A stretch of 64,000 nucleotides of DNA, taken from Kitasatospora sp. NBC_00240. GTDB lineage: Bacteria; Actinomycetota; Actinomycetes; Streptomycetales; Streptomycetaceae. A model generated the notes under the pieces. The model was not told the DNA's origin. It ran no database searches and saw only the letters and a program-made list of their open reading frames with translations. Position 1 is the stretch's first letter; each line of letters starts with the position of its first letter. A program made the translations under genes and the position numbers. Below are positions 1 through 10,242 of this stretch, piece by piece. Location: positions 3,472,001-3,536,000 of the forward strand of contig NZ_JAPEMU010000001.1 in NCBI RefSeq assembly GCF_026342405.1, read 5' to 3'.

Positions 1-1078
1 GCGCCGGGGCCGGGCAGCCGTGCTCGCCGTGGGAGTGGCTCAGGTGCGCCCGGTTCCCCTCCGCGGGAGTACCGTCCGCCTGGCGCACCGCCGGGTCCGC
101 GTTCGCCCCGGCCAGGCCCAGCAGCACCAGGTCGCCGGCCGCGATCCGCTGCCCGCCGAGCTGGGTGTCCCTGGTGGCCCAGCGGCCCGCGAAGATCTGC
201 GTCGGGGTGTCCTCCCAGAGCGCCTCGTTCAGCGCCTGGCCGACGCTGCGCCGCCCGCCCGAGAGCGAGGCCGCGAACCGCTCGTCGGTGAGCATCAGCC
301 GCAGCGCGTTGGAGATCCAGTAGGTGGTGGGCTGGTGACCCGCGATCAGCAGGACCCGGAGGTCCCGCATCAGCTCCGCCTCGCTGAGCCCGGCCTCGTG
401 CGCCATCATCCGGGACGGGATGTCGGAGCCGGGCCACTCCCGCTTCTCCTCGACCAGCCGCTCCATACCGGACAGCAGGCGCGCCGCCCCGGCCTGCGCG
501 TCGGGGCCGCCGTCCAGCATCGTCAGCAGGCCCTCGATCAGGGCCGGCGCCTCCTCCTCGCGGAGGCCGAACAGCCGGCAGAGCACCAGCAGCGGCAGCC
601 GGTGCGCGTAGTCGGCGACCAGGTCCGCCTCGCCGCGCCCGGCGAACTGGTCGATCAGCCGGTCGGCGATCTCCTCGGAGTGCTTCCTGAGCTCGTACTG
701 GTCCACCCTGGCCAAGGCGTCGCCGGCGACGGCGGAGCGCCGCCGGTGCTCGGCGCCCTCGGAGTACAGGATCGACGGCACCGGCGCCATCATCGGCTTC
801 ATCGGCCAGTCGTCCGGGATCGACGGCCAGGCGTTCCAGCGGGCCGAGTCCCGGCCGAACAGCTGCGGCTGCCCGGTGACCTGCTGCAGCTCGCGGTAGC
901 CGATGACCAGCCAGCCCGGTACTCCCCCGGCCAGCTCGATCGGTGCCACCGGACCGTGGGCGGCGCGCAGCTCGCGGTACACCTGGGCCGGGTCGGTCTG
1001 GAACCGCGGCCCGTACAGCGGGGCCGCGTCGGCGTGCGCCGGGCAGCCCGGCGGCGGGGTCGGGGCGGGCTCGGTCAC
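1..1078 (-). CDS. cvnE: Conservon cytochrome P450 (CYP157-like), partial at its C-terminus
   Basis: Last gene of the conservon. Its GTG start at 1078 overlaps the cvnD stop as GTGA, so translation is coupled; about 359 codons are visible and the C-terminus lies beyond the left edge. The I-helix motif AGHQPTT is near residue 242 and the presumed heme-thiolate Cys near residue 355 in HSHGEHGC. Two P450 hallmarks deviate: the helix-K ExxR is EALW (residues ~285-288, codons 226-215), and the heme loop has H and S where F and G are usual. S. coelicolor CYP157C1, from the same kind of locus, is known to lack the ExxR arginine, so this is a family trait rather than a sequencing error. The substrate is unknown; a role with the conservon signalling complex is inferred from context. 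Confidence 0.9.
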   Translation of the reverse strand, partial: MTEPAPTPPPGCPAHADAAPLYGPRFQTDPAQVYRELRAAHGPVAPIELAGGVPGWLVIGYRELQQVTGQPQLFGRDSARWNAWPSIPDDWPMKPMMAPVPSILYSEGAEHRRRSAVAGDALARVDQYELRKHSEEIADRLIDQFAGRGEADLVADYAHRLPLLVLCRLFGLREEEAPALIEGLLTMLDGGPDAQAGAARLLSGMERLVEEKREWPGSDIPSRMMAHEAGLSEAELMRDLRVLLIAGHQPTTYWISNALRLMLTDERFAASLSGGRRSVGQALNEALWEDTPTQIFAGRWATRDTQLGGQRIAAGDLVLLGLAGANADPAVRQADGTPAEGNRAHLSHSHGEHGCPAPA

Positions 1079-1716
1079 GGGGTGGTCTCCTCCTCGGGCG
1101 CGCCCTCCCGCTGGGAGGCTTCGACGCGGGTGTGCAGATGGCGGACGAGTGCGATCAACACCTGCTTGGCCGACTCGCGGTCCCGGGCGTCGCAGTCCAC
1201 CAGCGGGACGTCGTCGGGCAGGTCGAGCGCGCGGCGGACCTCGTCCAGGCCGTGCGTCGGCTCGCCGAAGTTGTTGCGGGCGACGATGAACGGGGTGCCG
1301 TGGTGCTCCAGCCGGTCGATCGTGTACCAGGACTCCTCCAGGCGCCGGGTGTCCACCAGCACCACCGCGCCGAGCGCACCGCTGAACAGCCGGTCCCAGA
1401 GGAACCAGAACCGCTCCTGCCCGGGCGCGCCGAACAGGTACAGCACGTTCTCGTCCGAGAGGGTGATCCGGCCGAAGTCGAAGGCGACCGTGGTCGACTT
1501 CTTGTCCGGTACGGCGGAGGTGTCGTCGACGCCCACGCCCGCCCGGGTCATGGTCTCCTCGGTGTTCAGCGGACGGATCTCGCTGACCGCGCCGACCAGG
1601 GTGGTCTTGCCGACGGCGAAACCACCCACCACGACGATCTTCATGCCGTTGTCGGCGGTCCCGCGCAGCGGCGCGCGCCCCGGGCGGAGCGCGGTGTCAG
1701 AGCTGCTGGAGTCCAT
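1075..1716 (-). CDS. cvnD: Conservon Ras-like GTPase (CvnD, ATP/GTP-binding protein)
   Basis: 213-residue small GTPase of the conservon, a streptomycete module likened to a membrane-associated G-protein signalling complex. The P-loop GGFAVGKT sits at residues 31-38 and the switch-II-like GAPGQERF at about 96-103. The usual NKxD guanine-specificity motif is replaced by NNFG near residue 148, as is common in this family. The start overlaps the end of cvnC by 20 bp, and the stop overlaps the P450 start by 4 bp. The protein is expected to cycle with the roadblock protein CvnB and the kinase-like CvnA; no downstream effector other than the P450 is visible. Confidence 0.93.
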   Translation of the reverse strand: MDSSSSDTALRPGRAPLRGTADNGMKIVVVGGFAVGKTTLVGAVSEIRPLNTEETMTRAGVGVDDTSAVPDKKSTTVAFDFGRITLSDENVLYLFGAPGQERFWFLWDRLFSGALGAVVLVDTRRLEESWYTIDRLEHHGTPFIVARNNFGEPTHGLDEVRRALDLPDDVPLVDCDARDRESAKQVLIALVRHLHTRVEASQREGAPEEETTP

Positions 1717-2077
1717 GGAGCACCTGCTTCAACGTGTCGAGGTCGGGCAGCCGGGCGGCGCCCGGCCGCCGGCCCGGGGAGAACCGCGGATGGCGGGCGC
1801 TGATCAGGCCCGCCTCCACCAGGTCGCCGAGCAGGATCTTCACCACGGACACCGGCATCCTCAGCTCGGCGGCGATCTCCACCACCGCCGTCGGGGCCGA
1901 GCAGATCCGCAGGATCCGGGCGAGCTCGGACTGCATGCCCGGAGTCGGGCCGGACTCCGCGACGATCAGCGTGACCAGGTCGAAGGCGTTCTCCGGCGGA
2001 CGGCTGCGCCCCCGGGTGACGGTGTAGAGCCGGTCCGGGTCGTCGTCGCGGCCCGCCGGCACCGGCCGTGCGCTCAT
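1697..2077 (-). CDS. cvnC: Conservon DUF742 protein (CvnC)
   Basis: 126 residues if translation starts at ATG 2077, which overlaps the cvnB stop as ATGA; an in-frame upstream extension to 2254 lies wholly inside cvnB and is rejected. The body matches DUF742: an N-terminal segment (DPDRLYTVTRGR) followed by a winged-helix-like fold with SAPTAVVEIAAELRMPVSVV (residues ~63-82) and a C-terminal LPDLDTLKQVLHGLQQL. DUF742 proteins are constant partners of the roadblock protein and GTPase in conservons; the molecular role is not settled, though a scaffold or nucleic-acid-binding-like fold is plausible. It is translationally coupled on both sides. Confidence 0.93.
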   Translation of the reverse strand: MSARPVPAGRDDDPDRLYTVTRGRSRPPENAFDLVTLIVAESGPTPGMQSELARILRICSAPTAVVEIAAELRMPVSVVKILLGDLVEAGLISARHPRFSPGRRPGAARLPDLDTLKQVLHGLQQL

Positions 2078-2514
2078 GCCGGGCCGACGCCGGCCGGCCG
2101 GCCGTCGCCCTCGTCCTGCTCCCGCGGCGGGGCGCTCAGGTGACTGCCGATCTGCTCGATCAGGCCGTGCATGTTGTGGCCCACCACGCCCACGTCCGCG
2201 TCGTCGTCGGTGACCAGGGCCAGGTGCGCGCCCTCGCCGGCCGCGACGATGCACAGGATGCCGCCGTGGAACTCGGTCATCGACTGCCGGACGCCGCCGG
2301 TGCGGTCGCCGAACTCGATCGAGGCGCCGTGCGCCAGGCTCTGGATCCCGGAGGCGATGGCGGCGAGCTGGTCCGCCTGGTCGGTGCTCAGGGCAGCGGT
2401 GTGACAGAGCTTCAGGCCGTCCGCCGAGAGCACCAGGGCGTGCCTGGCACCGGGCGTCGCGGTCAGCAGGTTCTCCAACAGCCAGTCGAGGTCACGGCCG
2501 GTCGCGCTGCTCAT
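2074..2514 (-). CDS. cvnB: Conservon roadblock/LC7 protein (CvnB)
   Basis: 146-residue roadblock/LC7 domain protein. Members of this fold dimerise and act as regulators or GTPase-activating partners of small GTPases. The N-terminal helix (DLDWLLENLLTATPGARHAL), the central strand LVLSADGLKLC and the helix DQADQLAAIASGIQSLAHG are typical. The start ATG at 2514 shares one base with the cvnA stop (TGATG) and the stop overlaps the cvnC start by 4 bp. The last ~20 residues are acidic and Gly-rich and probably disordered. It is expected to control CvnD directly. Confidence 0.94.
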   Translation of the reverse strand: MSSATGRDLDWLLENLLTATPGARHALVLSADGLKLCHTAALSTDQADQLAAIASGIQSLAHGASIEFGDRTGGVRQSMTEFHGGILCIVAAGEGAHLALVTDDDADVGVVGHNMHGLIEQIGSHLSAPPREQDEGDGRPAGVGPA

Positions 2515-4151
2515 CAGGAGTCGTCCTTCGGGGATACGGGGGAATCGTCGGATGTGTCCTGGCCCTGCAGGGCCTTGCGGAACGCCCCGAACCGGGCGGC
2601 CCGCGCGGCGTCGATCCGATCGGGGGCGGCCGTCCGCGGCGGCTCGGCCGCCGGCGGCGCGACGGTGAGCGTCCCGCCGGGAACCGCCGCGGCGTGCGTG
2701 GCGGCCGCGAGGGTCTGGCCGCGGCGACGCTGCGGCAGGCCGCCGTCGACCGTCGGCCCGCTCCCCCGCCCGGCGGTGTCACCGGGTGTGGCGGCCGCGA
2801 CCAGCTCGGGCACCGGCGCGGGAGCGGGGACGGCGGCCGGCACGGGCCGGGCGGGCGGCGCCGGCGGGGCCGCGGGCGGCGGCTCGGCGGCCGGCGGGTG
2901 AGTGACCAACTGCTGCGGGATCAGCATCACCACGCCCGTGCCGCCCCGGGCGGACGGCCGGAAGGAGATCGTCAGTCCGTGCTTGCGGGCCAGCGAGCCG
3001 ACCACCGCCAGCCCGATCCGGGTGCCGGCCGACAGTGCGCCGAGGTCGAGGGGCTCGCCGGAGACCGCCCGCTCCGCGCGGCGCAGCCAGCTGTCGCCGA
3101 GGCCGAGCCCGCCGTCCTCGACGGTGATCACCAGGCCGGCGTGCACCTCCTCCACGTAGACGTGCACCTCGGCCGGAGGGGCGGAGAAGTTGGCCGCGTT
3201 GTCGAGCAGTTCGGCGAGCGCGTGCATCACGCCTTCGGCGGCGTACCCGGCGACCGCGGCGGTGCTGGCGTTGTGCAGCCGCACCCGCTGGTAGGCGCCG
3301 ATCCGGCCGAGCGCGCCGCGCAGGACGGACTCCACGCCGATCGGCTTGGTCCAGCGGCGGCCGGAGCGGGCGCCGGTGAGGACGGCGATGCTGTCGGCCA
3401 GCCGGCCCGCCTGGGCGGTGGAGTGGTCGAGCCGCAGCAGGTCGCCGAGGACGTCCTCGTCGTGCCGGTGCTGCATCTCGCGCAGGTCGGCGTGCATGCT
3501 GGTGGCCAGTGCCTGGACCCGCCCGGCGGCGGTGGCGCAGACCGCGAGCGCGGCCGCCCGCTCCCGCTCGCCGCGCCCGACCTGTTCGGCGACGGTGCGC
3601 AGGACGGCGATCTGCGGGTGGCGGCGGTGCTCGGCGAGCGCGGTGTCCACGGAGTCGCCGGTTCGCAGCCGTTCGACCACGGCGGGGAGGATCTCGTCGG
3701 TCAGCCGGAGGAGTTCGCGGCGTTCGGCGTGCCGGTTCTCGGCCTCCTTCTCGGCCCGGGCCAGCTCGTCCTGGGCGGTGGCCAGAGCGGCGAGGGCGGT
3801 GTCGCGCTCCTTGCGGGCGGCCTCGGCGGCGGCGGTGGACTCGGCGGTCCGCGTGTGGGCGCCGGCCGTGTCGTTCCGGGCGTCCGCCAGTTCGTCCTGG
3901 CAGGTGGCCAGTTCGGCGGCGAGGCGGCGGGCCCGTTCGGTGGCGCCGGCGGCGAGTCCGACGGCTATGCACCACAGGACGACGACGGCGCAGACGGCGG
4001 CGGCGGTCAGCGGCTGGTCGGCGGCGGTCGCCCGGGTCACGGCCACCGGGCCGGCGACCGCGGCCAGCAGCACCGCGGCGCCCGTCAGGGCGACGGTGCG
4101 CGGGGCCGGTCGCAGGCGGGGCCCGTCGGCGGGTCTCGTGCGTGCTCTCAT
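2514..4151 (-). CDS. cvnA: Conservon sensor-kinase-like membrane protein (CvnA)
   Basis: 545 residues from ATG 4151, chosen because GAGGACC lies just upstream and the in-frame extension to 4271 would run into the promoter. Layout: two membrane segments within residues ~18-70, a long Ala/Glu/Arg-rich coiled coil to about residue 150, a helical region with RLDHSTAQAGRL near residue 240 (possible phospho-acceptor-like H), and an HATPase_c domain at ~305-410 with ELLDNAANFSAP (N box), VEDGGLGLGD and GTRIGLAVVG (G boxes). The C-terminal ~130 residues are Pro/Ala-rich. No response regulator is encoded nearby, as usual for conservons; the output is thought to pass through CvnB-D. Confidence 0.93.
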   Translation of the reverse strand: MRARTRPADGPRLRPAPRTVALTGAAVLLAAVAGPVAVTRATAADQPLTAAAVCAVVVLWCIAVGLAAGATERARRLAAELATCQDELADARNDTAGAHTRTAESTAAAEAARKERDTALAALATAQDELARAEKEAENRHAERRELLRLTDEILPAVVERLRTGDSVDTALAEHRRHPQIAVLRTVAEQVGRGERERAAALAVCATAAGRVQALATSMHADLREMQHRHDEDVLGDLLRLDHSTAQAGRLADSIAVLTGARSGRRWTKPIGVESVLRGALGRIGAYQRVRLHNASTAAVAGYAAEGVMHALAELLDNAANFSAPPAEVHVYVEEVHAGLVITVEDGGLGLGDSWLRRAERAVSGEPLDLGALSAGTRIGLAVVGSLARKHGLTISFRPSARGGTGVVMLIPQQLVTHPPAAEPPPAAPPAPPARPVPAAVPAPAPVPELVAAATPGDTAGRGSGPTVDGGLPQRRRGQTLAAATHAAAVPGGTLTVAPPAAEPPRTAAPDRIDAARAARFGAFRKALQGQDTSDDSPVSPKDDS

Positions 4152-4501
4152 CAGTCCGGTCCTCGGCTGCAGGCGTCGACGGCGGGGCGGGCAGCGTGCA
4201 ACCGCCCGGGGGCACGCTGCCGTGGCCTCCGGGCGGTTGCGCGCCAGGCGCGATCGAAAGATCATATCCATTCATTTGATGTACTCAACCGACCAGTTGA
4301 CGGACGGTTCGGGAACACCGGGCTTCGACCGGTCGGCGTCCGCGCCGACCCGGGCACGACCGACAGGCGACCGACGACCGGATCGGCGGCACCGGCGGGC
4401 TGCCGACCCCGGGCGGGCCGGCCGCCCCCGGGCGCGACGCACCCCACCCGGGCCGCCCTGCCTGCGGCCGGCCTGCCCGCGGCCGGCCCGCGACCGCCCC
4501 G
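4152..4501. other. Intergenic region between the HTH/Clp-N operon and the conservon
   Basis: About 350 bp without a gene. The left half is the conservon leader and promoter (listed separately). The right half is extremely GC-rich and holds an imperfect inverted repeat, GGCCGGCC...GGCCGGCC around 4465-4488, just downstream of the Clp-N stop, which could end transcription from that operon. No small ORF with a convincing ribosome binding site was found. Confidence 0.6.
4261..4288 (-). promoter_or_regulatory. Vegetative-type promoter of the conservon
   Basis: Read on the minus strand, TTGAGT (4288-4283) and TATGAT (4266-4261) are separated by 16 bp, a good match to the housekeeping sigma consensus in an otherwise GC-rich gap. 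A start near 4254 would leave a leader of about 100 nt before cvnA. No operator is evident. Confidence 0.6.
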
Positions 4502-5071
4502 TCAGCCGGCCGGCTCGGCGAGCCGGACCTCGACCGCCCGACGCACGGCCGCGAGGTCCAGCCCGTGCTCCGCGACCACCCGGGCCCCCAGGCCCTGCCC
4601 CTCGCGCAGCAGGCCGAGCAGGATGTGACCGACCGCGATGTGGCCGGAGTCGAGGCGGATCGATTCGCGCAGCGACAACTCCAGCGTCTTCTTCGCCCGG
4701 CCGGTGAACGGGCTGCGGCCGCCGCCCTTGAACCAGCTCCGGCCGCGGCGCTCCCCCTCCCTCGCCGGCCCGTCCAGCGCCCCCTCGCCGAAGGCGGCCT
4801 CGACCGCCTCCCGGACGGCGTCCAGGTCCACCCCGATCGCGGCCAGCGCCTGTGCGTCGTCGCCGGGGCCGAGCAGTCGGACCACGGCGGCCCGCGCGGT
4901 GGCCAGGTCGAGCCCGGCGTCGACGAGCACCCGGGCGGAGGGGTCCGCGGCCTGCCCGAGGACGCCGAGCAGCAGATGCTCGGTGCCCACGTGGTCGTGC
5001 CGGAGCTCGGAAGCCTCCTCCTTGGCCTGCACGATCGCCTGGCGCGCGGCAACGGTGAATCGTTCGAACAT
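4502..5071 (-). CDS. Stand-alone Clp N-domain protein (two Clp_N repeats)
   Basis: 189 residues made of two Clp N-terminal repeats, residues ~1-90 (FTVAARQAIVQAKEEA...HVGTEHLLLGVLG) and ~115-185 (RAKKTLELSLRES...HIAVGHILLGLLREG), joined by a basic linker. No AAA+ ATPase domain follows, so it is not a chaperone itself; the ClpC N domain binds adaptors and substrates, so a role as adaptor, decoy or stress sensor for Clp is an inference. Its Shine-Dalgarno GGAGG overlaps the stop of the upstream HTH gene and the genes are 1 nt apart, indicating co-translation and a shared job. Confidence 0.9.
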   Translation of the reverse strand: MFERFTVAARQAIVQAKEEASELRHDHVGTEHLLLGVLGQAADPSARVLVDAGLDLATARAAVVRLLGPGDDAQALAAIGVDLDAVREAVEAAFGEGALDGPAREGERRGRSWFKGGGRSPFTGRAKKTLELSLRESIRLDSGHIAVGHILLGLLREGQGLGARVVAEHGLDLAAVRRAVEVRLAEPAG

Positions 5072-5072
5072 C

Positions 5073-5312
5073 TCAGCCTCCGTCCTTCTCGTCCGTCCCG
5101 AATCCGCGTCGGCCGTATTTCTTGTGGACCGCCTGCCGGCTCACGCCGAGGCAGATCGCGATGTCCTGCCAGGACCAGCCCTGGCCGCGGGCATTGCCGA
5201 CCTGGAGGTCCTCCAGCCGGTCCGCCAGGTCGCGCAGGGCTCGGACCGCCCGTAGGCCCACGGCGGGGTCACGACTGCTCGCGGCTGCCGCGAGTTCCTT
5301 GGTGTCGCTCAT
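5073..5312 (-). CDS. Small HTH regulator upstream of the Clp-N gene
   Basis: 79 residues. The helix-turn-helix is near residues 45-68 (WSWQDIAICLGVSRQAVHKK), preceded by a helical segment rich in Leu, Arg and Asp that may mediate dimerisation. The ATG at 5312 lies only 2 bp from an 18-bp palindrome and 6 nt from a TAGGTT -10 element, so the mRNA is probably leaderless. The dyads across the promoter suggest autorepression by this protein. It has no effector domain. The target set beyond its own operon cannot be seen here. Confidence 0.88.
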   Translation of the reverse strand: MSDTKELAAAASSRDPAVGLRAVRALRDLADRLEDLQVGNARGQGWSWQDIAICLGVSRQAVHKKYGRRGFGTDEKDGG

Positions 5313-5314
5313 AG

Positions 5315-5332
5315 TGTCAACCTAGGTTGACA
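5315..5332. promoter_or_regulatory. Operator dyad 1 (perfect 18-bp palindrome)
   Basis: TGTCAACCTAGGTTGACA is a perfect palindrome covering the -10 element and the predicted transcription start of the HTH/Clp-N operon. Binding here would block the promoter. The HTH protein encoded 2 bp away is the obvious candidate ligand. Confidence 0.8.
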
Positions 5333-5347
5333 GTCGGGCACTGTCAA
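5319..5347 (-). promoter_or_regulatory. Leaderless promoter of the HTH/Clp-N operon
   Basis: On the minus strand, TTGACA (5347-5342), a 17-bp spacer and TAGGTT (5324-5319) are followed by six bases (5318-5313) and then the ATG of the HTH gene. The expected transcription start therefore coincides with the A of the ATG; there is no Shine-Dalgarno sequence. Each promoter element lies inside one of the two flanking dyads. Confidence 0.8.
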
Positions 5348-5359
5348 CCCAAGTTGACA
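5342..5359. promoter_or_regulatory. Operator dyad 2 (near-perfect 18-bp palindrome)
   Basis: TGTCAACCCAAGTTGACA repeats dyad 1 with the same TGTCAA and TTGACA arms; only the centre differs. It contains the -35 hexamer. Its centre is 27 bp from that of dyad 1. It also lies 3-20 bp from the stop of the neighbouring oxidoreductase gene (5362). Confidence 0.78.
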
Positions 5360-5361
5360 CT

Positions 5362-6129
5362 TCAGGCCGACCCGCCGAACCGCTCCGCCAGCGCCTCCTC
5401 GAAGGTCCCCCGCCCGTCCGCGTGCTCCGGCGTCAGATTCCCGCCCGCCCGCAACCGCCGGAAGGTCTCCCCCGGCAGCCGGACCGGCAGCAGCACCCGG
5501 CGCAGCCCCGCCGCCCGCAGGTACGCCCGCGCCAGCTCCTCGTACCCGATCACCCTCGGCCCGCCCAGCTCCGGCGCGTACCCGGCCGGCTCCCCGCCCA
5601 CCAGCTCGACCAGCCGGGCCGCCACCTCCCGGACGTCCACCGGCTGGAACCGCACCCCCGCCGCCACCGGCACCACCGGGGACTTCGCGGTCACCCGCAG
5701 CACCGACAGCAGCAGGTCGTGGAACTGGGTGGCCCGCAGGACCGTCCAGCCCAGCCCCGACTCCCGGACCAGCCGCTCGGCCGCCAGCTTCGCCCGGTAG
5801 TAGCCCAGCGGCACCCGGTCCACGCCGACGATCGAGATGTACACCAGGTGCGGCACCATGGCCCGGCGCGCCGCCGCCACCAGGTTCGCCGTCGCCGTGA
5901 CGTCCGCCTTCCCCTGGGTGGTGGCGCAGTCGACCACCGCCGCGACGCCGGCGACCGCCGCGTCCACCCCCGCCCCCGTCGCGAGGTCCCCCACCACCCA
6001 GGCGTGCCCGCCCCCGGAGTGCTCCCGCCGGCTGAGCACCCGCACCTCGCAGCCCCGGGCGAGCAGCAGCCGCACCACCTCCCGGCCCAGCGTGCCGGTG
6101 CCCCCGGTCACCAGAATCGGCTTCGTCAC
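5362..6129 (-). CDS. NmrA-like NAD(P)-binding oxidoreductase
   Basis: 255 residues from GTG 6129, preceded by GAAGGG; the longer frame to 6336 lacks a better site and crosses a hairpin. The N-terminal Rossmann fingerprint GGTGTLGREV starts near residue 8, followed by a typical extended-SDR pattern with acidic DLATG and a YYRAKLAAERLV segment near residue 110. Short (~255 aa) members of this atypical SDR group act as NAD(P)H sensors or as quinone or flavin-linked reductases, and the substrate cannot be predicted. It ends 3 bp from operator dyad 2 of the next operon and is probably monocistronic. Confidence 0.85.
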   Translation of the reverse strand: MTKPILVTGGTGTLGREVVRLLLARGCEVRVLSRREHSGGGHAWVVGDLATGAGVDAAVAGVAAVVDCATTQGKADVTATANLVAAARRAMVPHLVYISIVGVDRVPLGYYRAKLAAERLVRESGLGWTVLRATQFHDLLLSVLRVTAKSPVVPVAAGVRFQPVDVREVAARLVELVGGEPAGYAPELGGPRVIGYEELARAYLRAAGLRRVLLPVRLPGETFRRLRAGGNLTPEHADGRGTFEEALAERFGGSA

Positions 6130-6246
6130 AGGTCTGCCCTTCTCTCTTCCGTCATCAGGAGAACGACCGGACGGCCCGCCGGAACGTGACATCCCCCGGC
6201 CGAGGCCCTGTTCGGCCGGTCGGGGGAGGTCGGAACCCGGGCAGCA

Positions 6247-6280
6247 CGAAGGGCGCCGACCCGATGGTCGGCGCCCTTCG
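6247..6280. terminator. Terminator of nrdJ (14-bp perfect stem)
   Basis: CGAAGGGCGCCGAC (6247-6260), a 6-nt loop, and its exact complement (6267-6280) form a 14-bp stem about 85 nt beyond the nrdJ stop. There is no U-tract, as usual for streptomycete terminators. Confidence 0.75.
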
Positions 6281-6364
6281 TCACCTTGCGGCTTGCCGGG
6301 GAGCACGGCCCGGTGTCCTCGGCGAGCGGTGCTCATCGCCGTGGCGCCCGGGCCGCGCCCGCAA

Positions 6365-9274
<2,910 letters not shown>

Positions 9275-9304
9275 TTCTCGCTCCTCCTCCTGGGCAAACG
9301 CCCT

Positions 9305-9331
9305 CGGCGCCCCTTTGCTTCCGGGGTGCCG
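9305..9331 (-). other. Stem-loop in the nrdJ leader
   Basis: Two 9-nt arms (9305-9313 and 9323-9331) with one mismatch and a 9-nt loop lie 31-57 bp upstream of the nrdJ GTG, within the 242-bp nrdR-nrdJ gap. It could be an mRNA stability or processing element between the two genes. It does not resemble a cobalamin riboswitch. Confidence 0.35.
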
Positions 9332-9517
9332 CTGGTTCGCTTCTCCTGGTGTGCGGACAGCCGGGTCGCCGGCTGCTACCGCACGGTTTGTGGTGTTCTG
9401 TGCCCAGATTTCGGGCGCGCGTCAGCCCCGAAGGGCTGGTCGGTACGGTTGTAGTACGTCGGTGTTACACCGCCGCGTCGAAGGACGCGCCGGTTCGGGT
9501 CGTGCGGTGCCGGCCGG

Positions 9518-10015
9518 TCAGGACGCGGCGGCGGGGGCCGGCACCGGGGCACCGTCCACCAGGGCGAAGGCCTGCTCGGCGCGGAGTTCCGCGATGGCGG
9601 CCTCGAAGTCTTCGAGTCCGTCGTACGCCCGGTACACGCTGGCGAAGCGCAGGTAGGCGACGACGTCGAGGTCCTTGAGCGGACCGAGTATGGCGAGCCC
9701 GACGTCGTGTGTCGAGAGCTCGGCACTGCCGCTGGCCCGCAGGCACTCCTCGACCCGCTGGCCGAGCTGGGCGAGGGCGTCCTCGGTGACCGGGCGGCCC
9801 TGGCAGGCCTTGCGGACTCCGGAGATGACCTTCTCCCGGCTGAACGGCTCGGTGACGCCGCTGCGCTTGACGACCATCAGCGCGGCCGTCTCCACCGTGG
9901 TGAATCGGCGGCTGCAGTCGGGGCACTGGCGGCGGCGGCGGATCGAGCTGCCGTCGTCGGTGGTGCGACTGTCGACAACGCGACTGTCGGAGTGCCTACA
10001 GAAGGGGCAGTGCAC
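9518..10015 (-). CDS. nrdR: Transcriptional repressor NrdR
   Basis: 165 residues from GTG 10015 behind GGAGGG; the protein then begins [12 protein letters not shown], the conserved NrdR N-terminus. The zinc ribbon is residues 2-34 (CPFC...CPDC) and the ATP-cone follows ([22 protein letters not shown], broken here for clarity at about residues 52-73). NrdR senses ATP/dATP through the cone and represses ribonucleotide reductase genes. The gene precedes nrdJ and diverges from lexA; two NrdR boxes lie 66-110 bp upstream, so autoregulation together with nrdJ is expected. Confidence 0.97.
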   Translation of the reverse strand: MHCPFCRHSDSRVVDSRTTDDGSSIRRRRQCPDCSRRFTTVETAALMVVKRSGVTEPFSREKVISGVRKACQGRPVTEDALAQLGQRVEECLRASGSAELSTHDVGLAILGPLKDLDVVAYLRFASVYRAYDGLEDFEAAIAELRAEQAFALVDGAPVPAPAAAS

Positions 10016-10080
10016 CTGAGGATTCCCTCCCTGGCATGACGTGCGGACCCCGACGAGTCTACGCGATGCGAGGGGGTCGA

Positions 10081-10093
10081 CCACAACTTGTGG
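10081..10093. promoter_or_regulatory. NrdR box 1 (proximal)
   Basis: CCACAACTTGTGG is a 13-bp dyad, perfect except for its central base. It lies about 65 bp upstream of the nrdR start. The match to the general NrdR consensus is partial, but its centre is 32.5 bp (about three helical turns) from box 2, the arrangement expected of tandem NrdR boxes. Confidence 0.6.
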
Positions 10094-10112
10094 GTCCGAG
10101 GAGCACTCTAGC

Positions 10113-10126
10113 CACTAGATCTAGGT
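10113..10126. promoter_or_regulatory. NrdR box 2 (distal)
   Basis: CTAGATCTAG (10115-10124) is a perfect palindrome flanked by CA and GT and fits the NrdR core C-w-A-t-A-T-a-T-w-G at eight of ten positions. It is expected to bind NrdR cooperatively with box 1. Confidence 0.68.
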
Positions 10127-10242
10127 CTTTGGGGGATCCAGCCACCCAGGCGCGCCGCCCCGGATTAGACTTGTGCAGTCGAACATTTAATCGATGTACA
10201 ACAAAGCCTTGATCGAGTGTGTCAACTCTCGAATAATTCACT

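Noticed and set aside
9275..9517. Cobalamin riboswitch ahead of nrdJ
   Set aside because: A B12-dependent enzyme made this worth looking for, but no B12-box-like sequence or matching secondary structure is present.
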